A stretch of 64,000 nucleotides of DNA, from NCBI GenBank assembly GCA_944326455.1, contig CALVEA010000006.1, positions 38,521 through 102,520 on the forward strand, given 5' to 3'. The notes under the pieces are model-generated. The model was not told the DNA's origin, did not search any database, and saw only the letters and a program-made list of their open reading frames with translations. A program made the translations under genes and the position numbers. Positions 8,732 to 17,330 of this stretch are shown here, in pieces. Position 1 is the first letter of the stretch. Every line of letters begins with the position of its first letter. This DNA is from Candidatus Gastranaerophilales bacterium. GTDB lineage: Bacteria; Cyanobacteriota; Vampirovibrionia; Gastranaerophilales; Gastranaerophilaceae.

Positions 8732-10408
8732 TTATGCCTGAATCAGCTCTTTAACCTTTTTACGCTGAACTTTTCTGGTAGCAGTTCTAGGAAGAGCTTG
8801 ATTTAATACAGTTATATTAATAGGACGTTTATATGGCGCAAGCTGTTTAGATAAGCGTTTAACCTCACTGCGCATAACTTCTTCCAACTCTTCTCCGCTG
8901 TATTTTTCTTTTACCACATCAGCCGGTACAACAACTACAGCAATATCTTCCGTGCCGTCTTTTGCACCGCCTTCTCTTGATACACCAAAAACACACAATT
9001 CAGCAAACATTGAACTCTTTTCAAGAACAGCTTCAACCTCTTCCGGAAAAACTTTTTTCCCGCCGGAGAGTACAATCATATTCTTAATTCTGCCAGTAAT
9101 ATAAACTCTGCCCTGAGAGTCAATTCTTGCAATATCTCCCGTATGGAACCAACCGTCCGAATCAATCGCTTCTGCCGTAAGTTCAGGCTGGTGGTGATAA
9201 CCCTTCATAACAGACGGACCTTTTAAAAGTAATTCTCCTGTTGATGGGTCTGTCTTTGCCTCAAAACTCGGCAGCGGTTTACCGACAGAGCGTAAATCTC
9301 TGTTTTTTTCGACATTCAATGTAGCAACCGGACTTACTTCTGTTAATCCGTAACCTTCGTAAACCTCAATACCTATTCTTCTAAAGAATTTTGCAACCTC
9401 AAAATCAAACGGTGCTCCGCCTGATAAACACGCGCGGAAAGAACCGCCAAAGCAATCATGCAGACGTTTAAACATAAGTTTTTTAAGCCATCTGTAAGGT
9501 ATAAATTTTGCAAGATGATACCTTATTGGGAATGTCTCGCGATAAAACTTAGGTGCATTTCTTATTTCCGCTTCCAAAACTGTTTTAAGAAGTCTTAAGA
9601 ATGCAGGAACCAATACCATAAAATGAATTTTCTTATCTCTTATTGTATTCAAAATATCTTTAGGTTTAAGGCTCTTTGTGTAGTATACTGTATGTCCCAT
9701 ATTAAGGAAAGTAGAAAACCCTACTGTCATTTCAAACAAATGATTCATAGGAAGAATTGAGAGTACTCTCATATCCTTTCCTTTTGGGAAAATTTGGGCT
9801 AAAAGCCCTTTCAGGTCATTAACCTGAGCCAAAATATTTCCGAAAGTTGTTTCAACCCCCTTTGGAGCGCCGGTTGTACCGGAGGTATAAATAATGAACA
9901 TCCTTGATTTTGTAGAACGATGTCTCCATTTGCAGGTATAATTGCAAGGCAATGTATAAATACTTTGCAATCCGCCAGAAACCGGCTGTTCATCCATTAC
10001 AATAATATGTTTTAAAGAAGGAATTGCTTTTTGAAGTTCCAACGCTTTATCAATATAAGATTGAGAAACCATCATAACGGAAGGTAAACAGTCGGACAGA
10101 ATTGATGTTAATTCATAAATAGTTAACTTGATATCAAGCGGCACCGTTATTGTTCCGGCTATAACCGATGCAAAGACACAAACTCCATATTCGGGTTTGG
10201 ACTCTGATAAAATAGCAAGCTTTTCTCCTTTTTGGATACCAAGGTCATTCATCAAATAAGCAGCAAGCCTTCTGGATAATAGTCCCAGCCCATCATAAGT
10301 CAGTTCGCTCCAGCCGAAATTGGTTTTCATCCCAAGAGCCGTTTTACGGGCGTAATCATTGGTCTTATCCTCGAGTAATGAGAGTACATTGCTCTTTCTA
10401 TCTTTCAT
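8732..10408 (-). CDS. Long-chain fatty-acid-CoA ligase (AMP-forming)
   Basis: Activates a fatty acid through an acyl-adenylate and forms acyl-CoA (or acyl-ACP). The 558-residue chain shows the AMP-binding motif TSGTTGAPKG (175-184), the EGYGLTEVSPV motif (about 365), the GWFHTGDIARID motif and the C-terminal catalytic Lys region (TATRKVQRKK). This is the ANL superfamily. The short form and the sequence around the adenylation motif suggest a membrane-associated long-chain acyl-CoA synthetase, but an acyl-ACP synthetase for lipid recycling would look similar. A ribosome site (GGAGGAAGT) precedes the ATG, and two TATAAT boxes lie upstream. The uracil-DNA glycosylase follows in the same direction. 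Confidence 0.88.
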   Translation of the reverse strand: MKDRKSNVLSLLEDKTNDYARKTALGMKTNFGWSELTYDGLGLLSRRLAAYLMNDLGIQKGEKLAILSESKPEYGVCVFASVIAGTITVPLDIKLTIYELTSILSDCLPSVMMVSQSYIDKALELQKAIPSLKHIIVMDEQPVSGGLQSIYTLPCNYTCKWRHRSTKSRMFIIYTSGTTGAPKGVETTFGNILAQVNDLKGLLAQIFPKGKDMRVLSILPMNHLFEMTVGFSTFLNMGHTVYYTKSLKPKDILNTIRDKKIHFMVLVPAFLRLLKTVLEAEIRNAPKFYRETFPIRYHLAKFIPYRWLKKLMFKRLHDCFGGSFRACLSGGAPFDFEVAKFFRRIGIEVYEGYGLTEVSPVATLNVEKNRDLRSVGKPLPSFEAKTDPSTGELLLKGPSVMKGYHHQPELTAEAIDSDGWFHTGDIARIDSQGRVYITGRIKNMIVLSGGKKVFPEEVEAVLEKSSMFAELCVFGVSREGGAKDGTEDIAVVVVPADVVKEKYSGEELEEVMRSEVKRLSKQLAPYKRPINITVLNQALPRTATRKVQRKKVKELIQA

Positions 10409-10432
10409 ACTTCCTCCTGAACGACTCTTACC

Positions 10433-10452
10433 ATTATACCAGTATTATATCA
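10433..10452 (-). promoter_or_regulatory. Predicted tandem -10 boxes for the acyl-CoA ligase
   Basis: On the minus strand two extended -10 elements occur one after the other: TGATATAAT (10452-10444) and TGGTATAAT (10441-10433). Neither has a convincing -35, which fits extended -10 promoters. They lie 25-45 nt upstream of the ATG at 10408. Confidence 0.5.
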
Positions 10453-10474
10453 GAATAATATTTTTATTGCATGC

Positions 10475-10966
10475 TTAAGATTCGTGCTCTACAATTTTAC
10501 CTTCAGCAAGAGATTTTTTTACATCAATAACATGTTGGTTTGTGCTCCCAACCCAGTGTTTTTTATTATCCAAAAGTTCTTCAACAAACTTGCCTTCACA
10601 AACAACATCCATATATGCAATTTCAGGAATATCTTTAATCTCATCCCACTCATAACCGGTATAGAGCCAAATTGTTTTTTGAGGAAGCTCATTACGGATT
10701 TTTTTAGCAAGCCTGAAAACTTCTTCTCTATTAAACGGATGCAAGGGGTCGCCGCCGGAAAAAGTTATACCGGATATATAAGGTTTTGCAAGAGCTTCAA
10801 ACAATTCGTTTTCTGCATCTGCATCAAAAGGAAGTCCTCCTGCTACATCCCATGTAATAGGATTCTGACAGTTATGACAGTGATGCAAGCACCCTGAAAC
10901 CCATAACACTACTCTTAATCCGTCGCCATTTAACATATCATCTTTTGTTATATCGTGATAATTCAT
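10475..10966 (-). CDS. nrdG: Anaerobic ribonucleoside-triphosphate reductase activating protein
   Basis: Radical-SAM activase that installs the glycyl radical on the anaerobic ribonucleotide reductase NrdD, allowing dNTP synthesis without oxygen. The 163-residue length is typical. The cluster motif C-x3-C-x2-C is seen as GCLHHCHNC (about 25-33), and the SAM-binding GGDP motif follows in ITFSGGDPLHP. A good ribosome site (GGGAGG) precedes the ATG. The reductase gene nrdD is not adjacent or in the window, which is less common. This gene supports an anaerobic lifestyle. Confidence 0.94.
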   Translation of the reverse strand: MNYHDITKDDMLNGDGLRVVLWVSGCLHHCHNCQNPITWDVAGGLPFDADAENELFEALAKPYISGITFSGGDPLHPFNREEVFRLAKKIRNELPQKTIWLYTGYEWDEIKDIPEIAYMDVVCEGKFVEELLDNKKHWVGSTNQHVIDVKKSLAEGKIVEHES

Positions 10967-11055
10967 CTCTTCCTCCCAATCTGTTTCTTTATTTTACACC
11001 AAGGATAGTGTTATATAAATATATTTATTTTTGTAACAGGAAGGGGGAAATAAAA

Positions 11056-14000
11056 TTACACCAGAACCAAAGCCTCAAACACCATATTTGGATCCTGTGT
11101 GACTTCTCTTCCAAAAGATTTTGTTTTTAGAGAAGTTGTTATATATAATTTCTTTTTGGCTCTCGTTATAGCAACATAAAATAACCTCAAAGACTCCTCT
11201 GCAGAAAATTCTTTTAGAGCATGCTCTGATTTAATTTTATATTTCGGATTAAACCCTCTCACTTCTTCCATAAATGAGGTTGAAGCTTTAACAGAAGCTT
11301 TGCCGACATCTATTGAGAGGGCTTTTTCGGTAAGTTCAGGAATAAATACGTATTCAAACTCATCTCCTTTTGATTTATGAAGAGTCATGATTTGTACTTT
11401 TCCTTTAACAGCAGAAGAGTCCTCTTCTTCCGAGAAAAATTTAAACCCACTCAAAGACGGACGTTTGGATAAATCGTCAAGTCTTTCTAATGTGCGCTCA
11501 AAACTATTAGATGAGTTGAGTTTACGAACAAGGGTTGCAATAAGATAAACATTTGATTTTTCTATATCACTTGTGTAATAGAAAAGTCCTATTTTTATGA
11601 CTAACTCTTCAAGAGGAAGGGTAGAAGAATTAAGCCAGTATTGCATATCCCACAAAAACTGCGCCAAATCTTGAGATTCAATCTCATCTCCGTTTTTGGT
11701 TATAAAAGGTTCGGCAGAATTTCTAATCTCAAGCTGGAGCCGGGGTTTGTAGAATCCAAGCTCGCTTAGTTTTTCGTAGACTGATACAACCTCTTCATTA
11801 TCAAAAGGATTCTTAATAAATTTTAGAATAGAAAATATTGTATTGAAAACTCCCTTCTGTCCGAGAGATTCGCTTCTTGTAATACTCTTAAATCCTGCAT
11901 CATTAATAAATGCCGTCCAGTTTGCAACCTGAAAGTTGTTTCTTAAGAGAATACCGATTGTTGCATCTTTGTTGAATGTCAGAATATTTTTAATCTCTTT
12001 AAGTATAAAATTCTTTTCTTCAAAAGATTTATCAAAAACTTTAGAAAAAACAGCATTTTCCTGTACGGGATTTTTACCTTCAACTCCTTCCATCATGCTT
12101 TTATAAAAAGCTTTTGGAAGAATGCTATCGCCCCAGAGGACGGTTTTATTGGCTAAGTTCATAACATCTTGTGTACATCTTTGAGAATGGTTCATCTCGA
12201 CAAGTTTATCTGAATTTTGGATAAAATTTCTAAACCCTTCAACATCTGCGTTAGAAAAAGTTGTAGTAATAGCCTGATTTATATCTCCGCATCGGATTAG
12301 GTTTTTGTGCTTCCCGCTCAAAAGTGCAATTAAGCGCTGCTGGATGCCGGAGGAATCCTGTGCCTCATCTTCTATAATATATTCACAAATTTCTTGATAG
12401 TACTTTAGCACATCTGGATTTTGTTCAAGGAGTTTTACAGATAAAAGCAAAATATCATCATAGTCTATCAAATTGGCTTCCGAAAGTTTATATTGATATT
12501 CTTTATAAAAAGATTTAAATTTTTCTATCTTTTTATCAGTTGAAGGAGTATCTATGTTCCCCTCCTGAAGCTTCATAACAGAAATTGCCCTGTCAAACTC
12601 TTCAAGCTCGGATTTTGAAAATTTTCCCGTGATACTTTTTATTATTCTCATCCTCTGGGTGTCATCACAAATCTCAAAATCAGAATCCAGCCCGAGGCGT
12701 TCATGGTTGGAATTATCTTTAATTATTCTTAGAGCAAGCCCGTGAATTGTACTTATATTAGGAAGCTGAATACTATCTGGCGACATATTTTTAATCCGTT
12801 CCCTAAAGTTTCTTGCGGCAGATTCCATATAAGTCAGGACAAAAATATTAGAAGGATTAATCCCCCGCCCGATTAATTTCATAATAAGCGCAAGAAGAAT
12901 AGTTGTTTTCCCTGCTCCCGGAACGGCAGATATTGCCATAGAACCTTTTTCATAATCAAGAACGGGTTTTTGGTCATCTCTCGGATTAATCTTCGGAATA
13001 TCTTTTATTCCTCCGCTGTTTATTTCATCCGGAACAAGATATTCTTCAATCCCGCCCAGATTCTCGGCACCTGCAGGGTCAAACAAACTTGAGCATGCAA
13101 AAATATGTTCTTTACTTAAAAGAATAAGTTTTCTTAAAATTCTTGCAGTTTTCTGACGGGATAAGAAAATATCATCTTCAACCGTGTATTCATCTTTACT
13201 CCAATCCGCCTGAAACACCCATGCATTATACAAAGGTCCTGTATCGGTTTTTACCCAGTCAGAATGTGAAACATCCAGCCAAAATTGGTATTTTGAAGAA
13301 ATTTTGTTATCAATGATTTTCTGCGGAGTCGCAACCACAAGATTATCCTCAAAAATTTCCAGTGTAGAACTTGGATTTTCCGCAATAATAGAATTTTCTA
13401 TCTGATTAATTATTTCTTCCGCTCTTTGTTTTACAATATCATCTCCCAGAACTTTTTCAAAATCTCTTAACTCTTTTATAAAAAAGTTAAACTTGTTAAT
13501 CCGCTCTTCTTCTACAAAAGAAACTACCCTTACAAACATTTCATAAACTTTTTGTGAGAGTTTTATACTCTTATCTTTTATTTCTTCAAATGCATTATAA
13601 AATTTTTGATAATTTTCGTTATAATTTTCAACCTCTATCATTGGAAGCAGTTTTGTTTTTTCATAAGTTTCCAGAATCTTTCCGCAGTATTTCAACGGGA
13701 TTCCGGCATAATCAGAAAGTATTACTCTCAAATCCATAGGCGAAATTTCAATCCCGTGCATAAGTTTTAAAATATTTAAACTCGCTTTAACCAGAGGATT
13801 ATCAATAAGTTTTTCACTTCCTGAAAGAAAAAGCGGAGAGTAGGTTTTGAGGTTTTCTTTAAGAGTAAACTTCAACATGTCATCTTGAAGCGGAGTAATT
13901 ATTGTAATATCTGATGCTTTCACATTATTTTTAAATAATTCTTTTATCTTTGAAATCGTAAAATCCAGAATCTCCGCGCGTTTGGAGAGGGATGTTAATG

Positions 14001-14874
14001 TAAAATTTTTCAATCTTTGTTTTTTATTTTCTATAACATTAGAAAAAATTATTTCTAAATTCGGATTCTCCTCTCCTTCATCCAGTGTTTGAGTTTTTTC
14101 ACCGAAAAGTTTTTCGAGTTTGTATTCAATAGAAGTATCAGCGCTCAAATACCCGCAGCGGCTGGAGCCTAAAGAATCAAAACATATCATCCAATCTTGT
14201 AATTGCGGACGAAGATATGATATAAAATCAAAACATACCGGAGTCATTTCATCAGCATCATCTACCAAAAGATATTTTATGTTTTTAAAATAATCTGTAT
14301 TTTTATAAACATAATTAAAAACAAGTGTCTGTCTCAAATAGTCAAGGCTCCTGGTTTTGAGAGTTTTAGTTAAAAGCTTTTTTATAATTATTTCCGCATC
14401 TTCACCAAAAGATTCTCCCAAAATTTTTGAACGATCTTTAACTTCGTCATTTGTTAAATCATTTTGAACAATTAAAGAATATCTTCTAAAAATCTGATGA
14501 AGAAGAGATTTTTTAGAATTATAACCTTTAACTTCATTTTCTTTTAAAATATCTTTTAGTAAAAACTGCGAAACCTCCAGCCCAACGAGGTTTGGCAGAA
14601 TAAAAGATTTGTTGGAAGGAATAGAATTTTCAACAAAACACCAATTTTCTGCAAGTGTATTATATACAATTGAAAAAAATGAGTGAATATTTAACTTTTC
14701 AATCGCATCTAATTTTATTTCTTTTAAAATTTTTTCACTAAACTTTTTTTTAAGAGTTGAGTTTTGGACAAGAACCAGTATCTGAGACGGTTTCACGCCA
14801 GAATTTATTAGTTCAAAATATTTTTCAACTAATAATTTCTCTCTAAATTCGACTTTAATTAAATTTAATAACAT
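11056..14874 (-). CDS. Tandem UvrD/PcrA-type helicase: degenerate N-terminal copy plus active C-terminal copy
   Basis: A 1272-residue superfamily-1 helicase. The C-terminal half holds a full motor: Walker A VPGAGKTT (651-658), motif II IEDEAQDS (about 834-841), motif V-like TLHKSKGDEFEYVF, and motif VI LFYVAITRAKKKL near residue 1240. The N-terminal 620 residues look like a second helicase fold that has lost ATPase function: no Walker A, a motif Ia-like ILVLVQNSTLKKK (32-44), a motif II-like LLVDDADEM (202-210), and a 2A-like segment around 320-370. AddB/RexB partners of AddA are also inactive helicase copies, so this could be a single-chain analogue, but I see no RecB-type nuclease motif. 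The ribosome site AAGGAG is only 1 nt from the ATG, so the exact start is uncertain. Confidence 0.85.
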   Translation of the reverse strand: MLLNLIKVEFREKLLVEKYFELINSGVKPSQILVLVQNSTLKKKFSEKILKEIKLDAIEKLNIHSFFSIVYNTLAENWCFVENSIPSNKSFILPNLVGLEVSQFLLKDILKENEVKGYNSKKSLLHQIFRRYSLIVQNDLTNDEVKDRSKILGESFGEDAEIIIKKLLTKTLKTRSLDYLRQTLVFNYVYKNTDYFKNIKYLLVDDADEMTPVCFDFISYLRPQLQDWMICFDSLGSSRCGYLSADTSIEYKLEKLFGEKTQTLDEGEENPNLEIIFSNVIENKKQRLKNFTLTSLSKRAEILDFTISKIKELFKNNVKASDITIITPLQDDMLKFTLKENLKTYSPLFLSGSEKLIDNPLVKASLNILKLMHGIEISPMDLRVILSDYAGIPLKYCGKILETYEKTKLLPMIEVENYNENYQKFYNAFEEIKDKSIKLSQKVYEMFVRVVSFVEEERINKFNFFIKELRDFEKVLGDDIVKQRAEEIINQIENSIIAENPSSTLEIFEDNLVVATPQKIIDNKISSKYQFWLDVSHSDWVKTDTGPLYNAWVFQADWSKDEYTVEDDIFLSRQKTARILRKLILLSKEHIFACSSLFDPAGAENLGGIEEYLVPDEINSGGIKDIPKINPRDDQKPVLDYEKGSMAISAVPGAGKTTILLALIMKLIGRGINPSNIFVLTYMESAARNFRERIKNMSPDSIQLPNISTIHGLALRIIKDNSNHERLGLDSDFEICDDTQRMRIIKSITGKFSKSELEEFDRAISVMKLQEGNIDTPSTDKKIEKFKSFYKEYQYKLSEANLIDYDDILLLSVKLLEQNPDVLKYYQEICEYIIEDEAQDSSGIQQRLIALLSGKHKNLIRCGDINQAITTTFSNADVEGFRNFIQNSDKLVEMNHSQRCTQDVMNLANKTVLWGDSILPKAFYKSMMEGVEGKNPVQENAVFSKVFDKSFEEKNFILKEIKNILTFNKDATIGILLRNNFQVANWTAFINDAGFKSITRSESLGQKGVFNTIFSILKFIKNPFDNEEVVSVYEKLSELGFYKPRLQLEIRNSAEPFITKNGDEIESQDLAQFLWDMQYWLNSSTLPLEELVIKIGLFYYTSDIEKSNVYLIATLVRKLNSSNSFERTLERLDDLSKRPSLSGFKFFSEEEDSSAVKGKVQIMTLHKSKGDEFEYVFIPELTEKALSIDVGKASVKASTSFMEEVRGFNPKYKIKSEHALKEFSAEESLRLFYVAITRAKKKLYITTSLKTKSFGREVTQDPNMVFEALVLV

Positions 14875-14995
14875 ACTCCTTATAGACTATTTTATCATAA
14901 ATACAAGTTCAAATACTTGCAAAAATTTGAATTTTTTTATACAATTAACTGGTAATCAATTACAGGATACACACACAAAACAAGGAGATTTGAAA

Positions 14996-15223
14996 ATGGC
15001 AAAAACTAAAGAAGCTAAATTAGGTATTCAAGAACAAATTATTGAATCTGCAGGTCAGATTTACAACTACCTTTCTAACAAAGGCGAAGTTTCTATCAAC
15101 AAAATGAAAAAAGACCTTAGCTTAAATGAAAATTTTGCTGAAATGGGTTTAGGCTGGTTGTCTAGAGAAGACAAATTAGAATACACTCAAAAAGCTAAAT
15201 CAGTAACTGTTAAATTAAGATAG
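14996..15223 (+). CDS. Small winged-helix domain protein (DUF2582-like)
   Basis: A 75-residue cytoplasmic protein consisting of one winged-helix domain: helices over residues 12-45, a recognition helix near 50-60, and a C-terminal Tyr-Thr-Gln... Val-Thr-Val-Lys wing. It resembles the small DUF2582 (winged helix) family found in anaerobes. Direct DNA binding is not proven for these. The ATG at 14996 is chosen over upstream in-frame codons because AAGGAG lies 8 nt before it. It has its own terminator, so it is a single-gene unit. Abundant Lys/Glu and clean codon use suggest high expression. Confidence 0.8.
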   Translation: MAKTKEAKLGIQEQIIESAGQIYNYLSNKGEVSINKMKKDLSLNENFAEMGLGWLSREDKLEYTQKAKSVTVKLR

Positions 15224-15246
15224 TTGATTTAAAAGAAATTTGAAAA

Positions 15247-15278
15247 GGGAGATAAATTAATTTTATCTCTCTTTTTTT
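15247..15278 (+). terminator. Rho-independent terminator of the winged-helix gene
   Basis: A stem of about 10 bp (GGGAGATAAA region pairing with TTTATCTCTC, one G-U), a 5-nt loop, then seven T. It lies 24 nt after the stop codon. Confidence 0.85.
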
Positions 15279-15349
15279 GTTTATATATTTTAGCAGTTAG
15301 GTTTTTATCAATTTATTTTGCATACCTTCCCCAATAAAACTTCCGTCGC

Positions 15350-15566
15350 AATTGGTATTGTATTGCAGGGGGTATGAGAATGGCATGATGTAAGTATTTC
15401 AAAACTTAGTGAAGCGGAGGAGTGTTTCTTCATGAAACGATAGCGGGAGGCAAAGCCGGGAGCGTGTTTGAGGGAAGAAATATCCCCGACCAGCTTCACT
15501 ATTTTAATTTATTGTACAATTCAGTAATCGTGTAGTATTATCCCCCCTCTCAACACAATACCAATT
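15350..15566. repeat. Nested inverted-repeat element, copy 1
   Basis: This 217-nt intergenic segment is built as nested inverted repeats. Outer arms: AATTGGTATTGT (15350-15361) and ACAATACCAATT (15555-15566), perfect over 12 bp and imperfect beyond. Middle arms: AGTGAAGC (15408-15415) and GCTTCACT (15493-15500). Centre: a roughly 48-nt core (15429-15476) containing AAACGATAGC and GCCGGGAGCGT. The same core occurs at 34055-34102. No coding potential is credible. The rest of 15279-15668 holds nothing else I recognise. Confidence 0.75.
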
Positions 15567-15668
15567 ATGTTGCAAGGGGTGTTGATTTGTAGTTTCTGTA
15601 TATTTTTTGCTTTGTAACATCCTTTTAATCATGATAAATTATTATTACATTCTTTAAAAGGAGTTATT

Positions 15669-16082
15669 ATGAGTATCAATACAGAACATTTAGAAAAATG
15701 CATTTTGACTTTAGAAAAATCATATACTCTTATAAAGACAGTTGATGAAGGTTCTATTGATTATGAAATGTACAGAAATTCTCTTGTAAAAAGTTTTGAA
15801 ATAACATTGGAACAAGCCGGGAAGCTCCTAAAAAAACGTTTAGCTCCTTTTTTTGCATCAAATAAAACAGTTGATTCTTTGAATTTTAAAGATATCTTCA
15901 GAAATGCTTTAAAACATTCTCTAATTAATGAAGAAGAAACTTTAAGATGGATGCAATACAGGGATAATCGTAATAATGCTGCACATGATTACGGAAAAGC
16001 TTTTGCGGAAGAAACCTTAGGTTTAATAGAAAATTTTTTAAAGGATGTAAAAAAACTGGAGAAAGTTATTAAGAATGACTAA
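15669..16082 (+). CDS. HEPN toxin of a type VII HEPN-MNT system
   Basis: A 137-residue all-helical HEPN-domain protein of the HI0074/nucleotidyltransferase-substrate-binding family. The RNase signature R-x4-H-x-Y is intact as RNNAAHDY (Arg101, His106, Tyr108). In studied type VII systems this HEPN protein is an RNase toxin, and the partner nucleotidyltransferase adds AMP to the Tyr of this motif to silence it. The nucleotidyltransferase gene follows with an 8-nt overlap, the standard order. AAGGAG precedes the ATG by 5 nt. Many chromosomal pairs of this family have not been tested for toxicity, so the toxin role is inferred. Confidence 0.85.
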   Translation: MSINTEHLEKCILTLEKSYTLIKTVDEGSIDYEMYRNSLVKSFEITLEQAGKLLKKRLAPFFASNKTVDSLNFKDIFRNALKHSLINEEETLRWMQYRDNRNNAAHDYGKAFAEETLGLIENFLKDVKKLEKVIKND

Positions 16083-16380
16083 ACTTTTTGTCAGGGCGGA
16101 ATATATGAAAATATTAACGGATATATTTTGCAAATATTGTCCTGAAGCAGAGATTTGGGCTTATGGAAGCCGGCTCGGCAACCGGGCGCATGAAGGCAGT
16201 GATTTGGATTTAACCATAAAAAGTTTTAATTCGGAAAACAAAAAATTATATGAACTAAAAGAACTTATTTCTGAAAGCAATATTCCGTTTTTAGTTGACA
16301 TTAACTTGTTCGAAACCCTTCCGGAAAGTTTTAAAAAAGAAATTGAGCAAAATTATATAAAAATTTTTCCTGCAAAATAA
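16075..16380 (+). CDS. MNT nucleotidyltransferase antitoxin
   Basis: A 101-residue minimal nucleotidyltransferase. The catalytic signature GS-x10-D-x-D is complete: Gly31-Ser32, then Asp43 and Asp45 in GSRLGNRAHEGSDLDL. A further Asp in the FLVDINLFE strand is the expected third carboxylate. Such proteins transfer AMP from ATP onto the Tyr of the cognate HEPN toxin. The start overlaps the toxin gene by 8 nt, so the two are translationally coupled. Met11 is an alternative start closer to the domain edge. Role inferred from the pair. Confidence 0.86.
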   Translation: MTKLFVRAEYMKILTDIFCKYCPEAEIWAYGSRLGNRAHEGSDLDLTIKSFNSENKKLYELKELISESNIPFLVDINLFETLPESFKKEIEQNYIKIFPAK

Positions 16381-16427
16381 ACAAATTTCTTATTGCCCGT
16401 AAACAGATTTAATTGTAAAATCATTCT

Positions 16428-17330
16428 ATGAAGAGAATGAATGTTATAATCTGCGGTCTTGGTGCGGTTGGACTTACTTATGCTAACAAGTTCAAAGATG
16501 TTTCTAATCTAAAAATCCTTGTGGATAAAAAAAGATTAGAAAAGTTCAAAAAAAATAAACCGGTATTAAACGGTCAGGAAATGGATTTTGACTATATCTT
16601 GCCGGACGGAAATTTTGATTGTGATTTAATAATCATATCCACTAAAGCTGACGGATTAAATTCTGCAATAGAAAATATCAAAAACTTTGTCAGAGAAAAA
16701 ACAATTATTCTTTCGCTTTTGAATGGAATTTCAAGCGAAGAAAAGATTGCAAATATTTATGGCAGGGATAAAGTTTTACACTCATATTTTATCGGACACA
16801 GTGCGGTGAGAGTCGAAAATTCAGTAACACAGGACGGAGTCGGAAAAATTGTTTTCGGCTCTCCTTATAGAGAAAACAAGGCTAAAGTTGAATTATTGAA
16901 AGAATTTCTAACCGAATCCGGAATAGATTTTGATACTCCTGATGACATTATTTATTCAATGTGGTTAAAATTCACTTTGAATATTTTTTCTAATCAAAGT
17001 TCCGCAATTTTAAACATGACATTCGGAGAGATGAAACATTCTCCAAAATTTATTGAGTTTGTTAAAAAGATTATAGAAGAAGTAAAAAATATTGCACAGG
17101 CTTGGGGAGTGAATAATTTAGAAAACCTTGAATCGGATTCTCTTAAGGCGCTCGCCGGCATGGTTGATGATGGGAAAACTTCTATGCATCAAGATATCCT
17201 TGCAGGGAGAAAAACCGAGGTTGAGATTTTCGGAGGTGAGATTATAAAACTCGGAGAAAAATATAAGATTCCAACTCCATATAATCAGGTTATGTATGAT
17301 ATGATAAAAATTTTGGAGGAAAAAGAATGA
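16428..17330 (+). CDS. panE: 2-dehydropantoate 2-reductase
   Basis: Reduces 2-dehydropantoate to pantoate with NADPH, the second step of pantothenate synthesis. Of 300 residues, the N-terminal Rossmann motif is GLGAVGLTY (about 10-18). The family catalytic Lys is visible in SMWLKFTLN (about residue 185), followed by the conserved Asn (QSSAILN) and the late Glu in KTEVEIFGG. panB and panC are at 30-32 kb, so the three-gene pathway is complete in this window although split. The gene overlaps the next one by 4 nt (ATGA). The ATG at 16437, with AAGAGA close by, is an alternative start. A paralogue acting on another 2-oxo acid cannot be excluded. Confidence 0.82.
   Translation: MKRMNVIICGLGAVGLTYANKFKDVSNLKILVDKKRLEKFKKNKPVLNGQEMDFDYILPDGNFDCDLIIISTKADGLNSAIENIKNFVREKTIILSLLNGISSEEKIANIYGRDKVLHSYFIGHSAVRVENSVTQDGVGKIVFGSPYRENKAKVELLKEFLTESGIDFDTPDDIIYSMWLKFTLNIFSNQSSAILNMTFGEMKHSPKFIEFVKKIIEEVKNIAQAWGVNNLENLESDSLKALAGMVDDGKTSMHQDILAGRKTEVEIFGGEIIKLGEKYKIPTPYNQVMYDMIKILEEKE

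Noticed and set aside
12900..13800. Plus-strand open frames inside the helicase gene
   Set aside because: They are shadow frames without ribosome sites and overlap a clearly coding region.
15308..15499. Minus-strand open frame in the structured repeat
   Set aside because: It only translates the inverted-repeat element; the reading frame is broken at the second copy (34 kb).
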